A stretch of 27,124 bases of DNA, from the NCBI GenBank assembly GCA_003990745.1, contig RBNI01000771.1, forward strand, positions 1-27,124, given 5' to 3'. The notes under the pieces are model-generated. The model was not told the origin of the DNA, did no database searches, and saw only the letters and a list, made by a program, of their open reading frames with translations. The position numbers and the translations under genes were made by a program. The DNA is from Jimgerdemannia flammicorona. Taxonomy: Eukaryota; Mucoromycota; Endogonomycetes; Endogonales; Endogonaceae. Shown here one piece after another: positions 10,071 through 18,321 of this stretch; the first letter of the stretch is position 1, and every line of letters starts with the position of its first letter.

Positions 10071-10207
10071 AAAGTGTCCTTCATGTGAAATGTATGTGAG
10101 ATATATTATGCTAAATCGAGTGTGCTGATATAAGCTGGGTCGATGGGTTTGATAAATATAGAAGCATGTGCTTCCCAGGCCTGCCATTCATGTAAAGCAA
10201 AGGGGCC
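10071..10207 (-). repeat. Split direct repeat B2 (3' terminal)
   Basis: 137 bp, matching 10604-10740 base for base in length with 18 differences, all transitions by hand alignment. Outer 3' end of the element. Confidence 0.85.
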
Positions 10208-10250
10208 ACACATTTATTGTTCCTCCTCCAAAAGAGAAGGGTGGCATGGG

Positions 10251-10602
10251 TTGCGTAAACTGATTACAGGAACTAACTAAGTATACAGGTATAGTCTATG
10301 TGCTTGATTGTTAAGATGCAATGCATACTCAGTTGCTCAGGGGGATATTACATGTAATGCATACTGAAACATTGCTAAGCTATTTGTCACTGACATCTTG
10401 CTGGGGAACTGAGACTAGGCTAATATTGCATAAGAAACTACGCAATGGGAACTGAGACTAAGCTAAGATTGCATAAGAAATAGTGTGGCAGGGAACTGAC
10501 ACTAAGCTAAGATTATATGAAAGACCTGAAAGATTACATGATAGTGGTTTATCCATGGCTTCGGCCACTTTGCCAAAGTTTGAGCTATGTTCATAACTCT
10601 AA
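10251..10602 (-). repeat. Split direct repeat A2
   Basis: 352 bp, colinear with 14695-15046 without gaps; 23 differences counted, of which 22 are transitions. Contains three 43-44 bp subrepeats beginning gggaactgaga (10404, 10447, 10491) and a ggcttcggcc short hairpin near its plus-strand right end. It adjoins B1 with one base between; 43 bp separate it from B2. Confidence 0.85.
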
Positions 10603-10603
10603 C

Positions 10604-10740
10604 AAAGTGTCCTTTACATGAAATGTATGTGAGATATGTTATACTAAATTGAGTGTGCTGATATAAGCTGGGTTGATGGATTTGGTGAATATAGAAGTAT
10701 GCACTTCTCAGGCCTACTATTCATGTAAAGTGAAGGGGCC
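10604..10740 (-). repeat. Split direct repeat B1
   Basis: 137-bp partner of 10071-10207, lying directly after the recombinase ORF and before A2 in the sense direction. The 86 bp between it and the recombinase stop (10741-10826) are 3' non-coding sequence. Confidence 0.85.
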
Positions 10741-10826
10741 AATACCGCAGGCCTGGGGGGTGGTCAGGCTCCTAATTCAGGTGCCACCAACCATCACTAC
10801 CAGCCAAACCCATGGCCTGCTGGTAA

Positions 10827-11783
10827 TCAGGGAAAGGGGAGCACTGCCACAGCTACAGTCATTCGAGGCAGGATACAGTGTAAATCACAAATATAATGAA
10901 GAAAAGCCACTGATTTCCAGTAGCTCACCAGTTGAATAACATGGTCAGGGTAACCAGCTGAAGCTAACAGAGTAGCACTACCAATGCAAAAAGAGTGACT
11001 ATGTATGCCACAGGACAGCAAGGTACTAACCAAGAAAGACCAAATGGTGTCAATAAAGGTTGTTCAAGTGAGTGGTTGAGATGGGCCAAGGCAGAAGGCT
11101 GGGTCCTCTGACCAGGCTGGGAGTATCTAAATCATGTTATCAATAGCAGTGCATGGGCAGTCGAATGTGCTAGAAACCCCAAGCAAAACATCACCTGTCT
11201 CATCAGTCCTTATTCATGGAAGATATAAAGATCAGAAGGGGTGTGTATGCACTGAGTCCTATCACCTAAGAAAGTTGGAATGATGTGCCTACCAGATGGG
11301 ATTGAAGGCCGCACTATCTCACATAATAAGTTTACCAACTCACATGAGACTGTAGAAGGCAGAGCAAGTGGCTGCCCAAATGGTGGCACTGAATAATATG
11401 TCTAGTTGTAATGCACTGTGAATGGCCCATAAATATTAACAGGTAATAGGGCGGTAGTCTTGCAAATGAGAGGGTGGTGGGGGAGAAGTCTAGATAGACT
11501 TGAGAATGGTATTGAAAAGTAGTAGCACCAAGCGCTGCAGTTGGGGGCTCTGCCAGTGGACCACTTGATAATTAGCTAGATCATAGAAATAGTTCTTGAT
11601 AGTGGTGTGAGGTTTACCCTCACTAGCAAGCCATAGCACCCAATGGCTTAACAGGTCATCCTATAAGAGGATAGCAGTTGCTTTGAGAATGTTGCAGGAG
11701 TTGAGAAAGTGGTGGAGGGAGTTGATGCCAGAGCGCAGGCTACTAGTCTGGGTGTGGGACTGCTGGTAGAGACATGTATCAAA
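10827..11783 (-). pseudogene. Ngaro-like tyrosine recombinase
   Basis: A frame +1 relative to pol, free of indels but with many stops, carries a phage-integrase-type tyrosine recombinase. The N-terminal SAM-like part has HTTIKNYFYDLANYQVVHW, followed by RPIT and LWAIHSALQLDILFSATIWAATCSAF. The first catalytic Arg position (usual RVGEL) reads stop-VGKL, a CGA-to-TGA change at 11340-11342. The H-x-x-R box reads HSHSFCIGSATLLASAG (about 10980-11000), with Cys for the second Arg. The downstream QLVSYWKS and FLHYI align with the usual LGRWxS and the Tyr nucleophile region. The enzyme would have inserted the circular DNA intermediate. Length is about 318 codons. Confidence 0.75.
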
Positions 11784-13629
11784 TCAATGGTGAAGCCAAA
11801 GAGAGATGTGATTGAGGTAGGTAGAAGTTCCTGGGGGTAGAGAGAGAGAGAGTACTGCAAGATAAAGGGTCAGCAGGGTTTGATGCAGAGGGGATGTACT
11901 GAGCCTGAATGTTGAATCCCATTTCAAGGTGAAGAAGAATGATGCGACATAGCAAATCATTGACAAGAGGGTGGTGGCAAGCATGACCACTGGTCAATGC
12001 TTCGACATAGGGTTGGCTGTCACACCAAAGAATGATGTGTTGTGAATGAAAGGATGGGCCCCAAAGCACCAATGAAACCCAGATGGCAAACATCTTCTTC
12101 CAGAATATGTCATACCCCTGGCCAATAAAGGAGGGAGCCCACTGTACACTCTACTAGTGATGCCCCAGCAGGCCGCTGATGCCGAAGGTCCCAGATGCAT
12201 CGGTAAAGAAACTATGGTCAATCTAATCAGAATGGTAGAGCAGACAGCAGCCTGACCATGAGTGAAGAATGTCAAACCACCACTGTAAATCAGTGGCTAA
12301 TTGTGGAGGTGGATAATGTCACCCAATGTAGGGTGGCTTCCAGAAAGCAGCAAAATGAATAATATAGTCACAAAATACTTTCCCATAAGGAAGGATCTGG
12401 ACCACATGCATCAGGTGGCCTGCGAGTGACTAAGTATCATGATGTGACCATGGCTGAAGATAGTGAGGGTGAGCAGAATTGACAGAAGTAAGCCAGTCTG
12501 TGATGAGAGTTAAGAGACATGCCCGCTTTTCCTCAGGGAGGCTGATTGTCATGGATGGTACATCAAGACAAAAGCCCACATACTTGATTGAGGAGATCAG
12601 AGAGATGTCTTTAGATGTCTTGAGGGAGAGGCCGAATTGTGTGGCAATGGCATGAAATCATGTGTAAGAGAATAGCATGCTTGCAGGGGATGTAACATAA
12701 ATGAAGTCATTGACAAAATAACCCAGATTGGGAAGGTTGAAGAGGTGGGTACAGATTCATATAAAGAGGTCCATGAGAGAGGTGAATATGAAGAGGGTGG
12801 AGCACAGACCAAACAAGAGAAATATGTTGAAAAAAAAGAGACCAAGCCAGCAGATGCCTTGCATAGCCCAGTCTGACTGGTGGACAGAAATTGTATGAAA
12901 TGCCTTCTTGACATCTGCTTTCCAGAATAGTGCTGCAGGACCAATGGCAATGAGTAGGAGGATGACAGCTTGGATTGAGTGGTACTGAATAGAAAACTCT
13001 TCCAGGTCAATACCATCGTTGACTGATGTTTCTTCAGGAAAGGAGAGGTGCTATATTGTCCTGAATTTGATTGAGTATTTCTTGGGGATGGCACCAAGGA
13101 GAGCATTGCAAAAGGGGTGAAACTCAATAGAGAGTGCCAATAGGAATAGGAAGGGACCTAAATAATGGCCAGTAGCTAATTTGCTATAAATGTTGGTGGA
13201 GAGAACTTCTTGGTGACAATATGCTGACATGAGGTTGTTAGATAGCAGATCAATGCAAAGCTTGGGGTGAGAGTAGTTGCCATACAAGTAACCATTGCAA
13301 AGACCTGTTAAGTGGTACTGGACTAGGGGTTGGTCAGGATGTGATTGCAAAGCCTGTATCCACTCCTTTAACTGATAAGAGGTAGTTGGGTGTGTAGAGA
13401 TTGGTGGTATGGTGAGATTAGCCATGGCAAGCAATGCATGCCAAGGCTATATGGGATCTATAGCAGAAGAGGCAGATATGAACTTGACCATAGTTGGAGT
13501 GGGGACAGCTGGGGCCATTAAAATTCTAGCAGACTGAGCTAGTGGCATCATTGGGATATAACAGATCATCTGGCTTCTGGACAAATGTGGGCCATTGAAG
13601 TGGGGTTTGGGTGCAGGAGCTGACGCCAT
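11779..13629 (-). pseudogene. Ngaro-like pol: reverse transcriptase and RNase H
   Basis: One frame from 13629 to the stop at 11779 carries internal stops at 13447, 13051, 12757, 12658, 12430, 12319, 12223, 12154 and 12151 but no indel. DIRS/Ngaro-type RT blocks appear in order: TGHYLGPF, ALLGAIPKKYSIKFRTI, HLSFPEETSVNDGI (about 13000-13060) and WKADVKKAFHTI (first catalytic Asp). The active-site box is GYFVNDFIYV at about 12695-12725, with Asn replacing the first Asp. RNase H follows: FFTDASGTFGISGLLGH (about 12160-12210), ILWCDSQPYVEALTSG, and SASNPADPLS at the end, which together keep the acidic core. The true start is unclear; it may begin inside gag by initiation or frameshifting. Confidence 0.8.
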
Positions 13630-14677
13630 GCCCCTGCACCCTGCATCGAAAGCATGGCATGTTATGGGCAGGGCCTGCCTTTATACTGCTCAGAGTTGTT
13701 GACAAAACTCCCATCAACAGTGATGCTGAGTGAGGAAGGGTCATCTGGTGGCTATAAGTAGCAGGAGCAGTCGCCAGTTGACCAACGATCATTTCAAATA
13801 TATGGTGAACTGCCTCCAGGTTGCCAATATCCAGCTCTAGAAATGAAGCTTTCAGCATATAGACTTGTCTATCGAAGCATTGAAGTGCCACCCAATTGTA
13901 TTGATCATTGACAGCCTTGATAATAAAGATGGCATGGGCTAGTAGTTAGGGTGTGTGCACTACATAGATGGTGGACTAAGTCATGCTCAGAGAGAGAAGT
14001 ACACCTTGAATATTGAAAATGGTCTCAAGTCAAAAGAGTAGATCGAGGTCATGGTCTGGTGGGTGTGTATCTAATTTCTTATGGCTCGTGCATAATATAA
14101 GGGCATTCTCAGTCCATTTGGCTAGGATTTGATATTCTCCTGTCTCCAGTGAAGCTAACAGGTCAGGAGGGACCCAATTTCACCTTAATATAATATCAGA
14201 AATGAAGGAGGATGTTAACTCACCACTGACCGGGGGTCCTATTGGAGCAGGTAGCAGTATAAGGGGGGCCACGACTGATGGGGGAGTCATAACTGATGGG
14301 GGTACTGTTTGCAGTAAACTCATAGGAAAGGCTGGTAGAGCTGGTGCCATGGCTGAGCCCAGCCCTGATTGTCTCGGGAGCCATGCCAAAAGTGCAGGTA
14401 GTAAACATTCAATAAGGGCATCTTTGGTTTGCTCTGGTGGCCATAGAGGTTCCAGATCTTGATTGGGATGATATGTGTCCAGACGTACTACCAATACCAC
14501 TTTTTGACCATTGACTGATAAGTCATGGTCATGGTATAGAGTGACTAAGTGTTCCTTATATAGAGCATATAGACCTGGTAAATTGGGGATCAGGGCGCAA
14601 GCTTGTGGAGGATCCTGTATAGGTTGAGCTGGTATCAGTAAAAGAGGACCCTGGGACCAGGTGCGAATTGGGGGCAT
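13526..14677 (-). pseudogene. Ngaro-like gag with CCHC zinc knuckle
   Basis: One frame runs from the ATG at 14677 to the stop at 13526 (383 codons) with no indel but four internal stops (14180, 14030, 13976, 13946). Near residues 35-70 a YKEHLVTLYHDHDLSVNGQK...LVVRL segment resembles a SAP-type helix-extended-loop-helix nucleic-acid-binding motif. A proline-rich linker follows. The C-terminal part has PCFRCRVQGHGVSSC, a perfect C-x2-C-x4-H-x4-C retroviral-type zinc knuckle (about 13625-13670) for RNA binding. The assignment as gag rests on the knuckle and on its position before pol. The SAP resemblance is tentative. It overlaps the start of pol in another frame by about 100 bp. Confidence 0.75.
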
Positions 14678-14694
14678 AGTTTGTTGGCTTTTTT

Positions 14695-15046
14695 TTGCTT
14701 AAACTGATTGCAGGAACTAACTAAGTATATAGGCATAGTCTATGTACTTGATTGTTAAGATGCGATGCATACTCAGTCACTCAGGGGGATATTATATGTA
14801 ATGCATACTGAAACATTGCTAAGCTATTTGCCACTGACATCTTGCCGGGGAACTGAGACTAGGCTAACATTGCATAAGAAACTGTGCAATGGGAACTGAG
14901 ACTAAGCTAAGATTGCATAAGAAACGGTGTGGCAGGAAACTGACACTAAGCTAAGATTGCATGAAAGACCTGAAAGATTGCATGATAGTGGTTTATCCGT
15001 GGCTTCGGCCACTTTGCCGAAGTTTGAGCTACGTTCATAACTCTAA
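14695..15046 (-). repeat. Split direct repeat A1 (5' terminal)
   Basis: 352-bp partner of 10251-10602, at the 5' end of the element in the sense direction. It ends 17 bp before the gag ATG (14677), so it would serve as promoter and 5' leader. The three gggaactga subrepeats are present here too (14848, 14891 and about 14934). It keeps more CpG than the other copy. Confidence 0.85.
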
Positions 15047-15379
15047 TTAATATTAGGAATAAGCTACTATTAGTCTAAGAAAGTATGTATTTATTTTACT
15101 TATATAGTAGATATAGTCTAATATCATTATTATTTTTAGTACTAAATTTATATTTAATATTATAATATATACGTGACTCATCTTTAGTCCCGGCATCCAG
15201 ATCACTCAAGAGGAAGATTACTGATACTGAGGTAGGCTTCGGAGCGGACCTTTGGAAACGGGTCTCGCTTTTCACTCCTCCGTTGGATTGTCTACCATAT
15301 TATAGATTGTTTTAACATGTATATATACCACCCTATAAATTAACATCGTGCCCACCCTCCACCTCCCCTCTCCCCACAG
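15047..15379. other. AT-rich flank and transition to gene-rich DNA
   Basis: 15047-15173 is AT-rich like 9844-10070 and ends the transposon block. From about 15174 composition becomes normal with CpGs. The stretch to 15379 holds pyrimidine-rich sequence and a probable 3' splice site (ctccccacag, ending 15379) for the adjacent gene. An in-frame segment near 15190-15225 (PGIQITQEEDY) might be the decayed N-terminal exon of that gene, but this is weak. Confidence 0.4.
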
Positions 15380-16798
15380 CACCTCATCGCCACACCACCT
15401 GGTGCGGCTACTACCAGCGGTACGTCTATCTTTTACCCTGACATTTTTTCCTTGTTCTTCGTCCAACTAACATCTTCCTCCCTTCCCAACCACATAGCCT
15501 TGCCCCCGGGTGGAATAAACCTGCTGCGAACCTCAACGGTCTAGTTAAGGTCGTCGCGACATACTGCGACGTTGAGGCAAACAAACCTATGTAGCCTCTT
15601 TGAGGTCAAAGGATTCCCTCCCATCAAAGTATTCCCGCCGGAGCTCAAAGAAGACAAAAAGAACCCCGGCGTGTTTGCCTAGAAGCCCTCTGGTAGTATG
15701 TCCTTTATTTTTATTTCTATATTTATTTTTTTGGCCTCGTGCGGCGGTTGATTGACGCTCGACGAAAACCCCCCACCCCTAACACGCATACTATCAGTGT
15801 CCGCGCGAAGCCAAGCCCATTGCTGACCATCTCCTTTCGATGATGCCATCCATCCTGCGCTTCGTCAAGAGTGACGTCGCCGGCAAGACTTCCAAGACTG
15901 TCTCCATTGACGATTTCCTGGTGACCGAGGTAAAATGCATTCCCTCTCGCTCTCGCCGGAACTCTCATACACTCCCACTCACCCTAAACTGAACGCGACC
16001 CCTCTTTTTCACAAAAAACCCCGCAACACCGGCACTATACAAGACGCTCTCGGTGGACCTCGACAACCACAATCTGCTGGGCGAGGGTGCGTAATACGGA
16101 ACTGGCCAACCCGGTGTCAAAGGGTTCCCCACCGTCGTGGCCATCCCGGGTGAGGCATTGTCTATGCCGGCAGGCAGAATTAAAAAGTTCATCGAGGAGG
16201 CCAAGAAGAAAGAAGCTGAAGAAGGTTGAATGTGAGCAAGGGGAGGTCTGTTGTGGACGAGAGTGCGCTACTGTGGGGTTTTTGAGCGGTCTCGTTTGTC
16301 CTCACAGTCCCTAAACATTTTCCCGAATCCTCTATCACAGTTGACCCAACGATCACCGAGATCACCTCCCAATCCGCGCTCACGACCCATTGCCTCTCTC
16401 TCTCATCCTTACCATCCTCTCAACCTTGCACCCGGACGACCCGTTGACGGCCGCGGCGTACACGACCACCTTTTCCTTGCTCGCATCCCTGAAGCGAGGT
16501 GCGTTTAACCTCGGGCCCCTTCCGCTTCTTGTGGATCTACGCGTCGCACGAGGACAAGATCATAAGCAAGTTTGACATCCCTGCGGACCCCGCAGCCATG
16601 ATTGTAGTGCACCCTGGCAAGATGTACAGGCTCTTCATTGGCGCATGGGAGGAACAGGGAATGCAGAAATGGTTAGAGAATACCAAGGGAGGAAGGGTTG
16701 GTAGCTGGAAATTTGTGGGTGAGGTGGAGGTCGTCGAGGTAGAAGAGAGGGTCGAGGGAAAGGGTGAGGGGAAGAAGGAGAGTAGAGATGAGTTGTAG
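15380..16798 (+). pseudogene. Protein disulfide isomerase (MPD1/P5-like), decayed
   Basis: Exons read as a fungal ER thioredoxin-fold oxidoreductase. Exon 15380-15419 gives TTWCGYYQR where APWCGHCxx is expected, so the His and second Cys of the active site are Tyr. A GT-AG intron spans 15420-15497. Next come LAPGWNKPAANLNGLVKVVA, CDVEANKP and, after a 2-nt deletion, EVKGFPPIKVFPPELKEDKK. A second intron ends at 15797, and 15798-15929 gives CPREAKPIADHLLSMMPS and FVKSDVAGKTSKTVSIDDFL. About 16014-16231 gives PALYKTLSVDLDNHNLLGEG and GVKGFPTVVAIPGE with stops and shifts. The last exon (16341-16798) gives LWIYASHEDKIISKFDIPAD, MIVVHPGKMYRLF and ends RDEL, an ER-retrieval signal. Introns show it is not a retrocopy. 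No second copy is visible here. Confidence 0.6.
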
Positions 16799-18321
16799 GA
16801 TGAGTGGTTGGGGGTCTTGGTTGGTCTTCAGAGAGACTTTTGGATAGAGTAACGCGGGATCAATTTGTTGCCGCAGGTGGGAAAAGGAGGTTGAAATTAA
16901 AACTAAAATGTGCTAATACCAGATCAAAATGTTCTTGAATCTATTCGAATCAGGGTGAAAGCGATGATGAAACATCCATCGCGAACGCATTGTTTGTCTC
17001 CCTTCCTCCTGAACGAATAAACAAACCGTATTGTTGATATAATCCAAGGACTATCGTCAGTTCACTAAATGGCATTTATGTCAAGCTTTTAATAACAGCC
17101 GACTGGCGAATTCAAATTTTTTAAAGCGACCCTCAACAGGAGGAGCATGCTGTAGGTGACTCTCCGTTCGTCTATTTCAATAACGGGGTTTTCCGTGTAG
17201 AGGCATCTTCTCGCGGAAGTATGATGCTGCAATACCGTCAAAACAGGGCACCGAAGCTACAAAGGTTCGATGTCGGTGTGTAGGGATTCGCCCCAGAAAA
17301 CCATCTGGCTGGGGGGCACGTTTAATTGAGTCGGTCGTAGATGCCGTAAACCGTCGTTGTCCTGGCCGGTGTCGAAATCTTTACAAGGTGTGGTCGAGTG
17401 GAGATCTTTGGATATCAATGAACCTTTTACCGATAACATGCTTCCTTAATCCCATTCTCACTTTCTATACTCGAAGCGTTGTCCGGCTCAGATTTATCCG
17501 TAGGATCCGAGATATCCAAAATTGCCTTTGGTAATCGGAATCAGAATACCGTGCATTAGCTTCGGAGTAATGAATTGCTCTTATACTGAGGTAATAAATA
17601 AATAAATCGATGCTTGGAGCGCACACGTATAATGGTTTCTTGGCTGATAATTTTTTTTTTTTTTACTAATACTGATTTTGGGACAATGGGGGGGAGGGCG
17701 GCAAAAAAAAGGGTTAATCTAACAGCTTAATACAAAATATACTGATGCTTAGTTTTCAAATGATTTACTGATCACATGTAGCCCAAATATTATATCAGGA
17801 CTTTGGTCAGTGAGAGAAAAATACGGCCTGCGATTCCCGCATTTCACCATGATGCATTCTTAAAGTCAAATGTGTGGGTCCTGGGCAACGCCCAGGTTTA
17901 ATTAAACACGTAATGATTATATTCAAGCACAGGCTGGACATTTCATCTGTGTGGCTATGGGTGGCTCGCGGTGCGGGCTGGGCTTAAAAATAGAGCTCAA
18001 ACGTTATGTCGCGGGACTGATATCTGATCGTCATAGCGATGTAGAACCGCTGTTGTTAACATACTATCAGCAACCCCAATTTCTTGTGAAACAAAATATT
18101 TATTCAAGTTTCGTTGGTTGACCTCAAATAATCGAACAAATGGAAGAAAAGCCAAGCGAGAATAGCATCGAAAGGGGTGTGAACATAAAATAATCGAAAC
18201 CCAAGCAAAAAAAAAAAAAATGAAAACACCGAACATCATCCGCCAAAGTCGTTCAGACTCACGGCAAGGAACAATTCAAACGAATACCCTAAGCTGGCAC
18301 GCTCCAAACCCCTTTCACTAC
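16799..18321. other. Intergenic region
   Basis: No convincing gene on either strand in 1.5 kb. It holds the 3' flank of the PDI pseudogene, a taaataaataaataaat run (about 17590-17605), a T run (17651-17664), a small hairpin with stem CCTGGGC/GCCCAGG followed by the palindrome TTTAATTAAA (17880-17906), an A run (18208-18220), and the 3' flank of the minus-strand channel gene. Reading frames at 17257-17439 and 17997-18239 (-) lack family features or coding bias. Confidence 0.5.

Larger units (their letters stand above)
10071..15046 (-). mobile_element. Ngaro-type tyrosine-recombinase retrotransposon
   Basis: On the minus strand the order is A1 (15046-14695), gag, RT-RNase H, tyrosine recombinase, B1 (10740-10604), A2 (10602-10251), a 43-bp spacer and B2 (10207-10071). 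A1-ORFs-B1-A2-B2 split direct repeats are the hallmark of Ngaro/PAT/Kangaroo elements, which insert through a recombinase rather than a DDE integrase and make no target duplication. RT motifs, RNase H and the recombinase C-terminus confirm the class. No methyltransferase domain is visible and there is little room for one, which favours Ngaro over DIRS/PAT. The flanks (tcattatagc on the left, ttaatattagg on the right) show no duplication. All ORFs carry stops, so this copy is dead, but its structure is essentially complete at about 5 kb. Confidence 0.85.

Noticed and set aside
10673..10939. 88-codon plus-strand frame near the B1 repeat
   Set aside because: It is antisense to the recombinase C-terminus and the terminal repeat of the Ngaro-like element.
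12597..13127. 176-codon minus-strand frame
   Set aside because: It overlaps the Ngaro-like RT in a different frame; the RT motifs (HLSFP, WKADVKKAF, FVND) are in the neighbouring frame, so this one is a shadow.
15723..16383. Minus-strand frames opposite the PDI pseudogene
   Set aside because: The plus strand carries recognisable PDI segments and splice sites; the minus frames are antisense and featureless.
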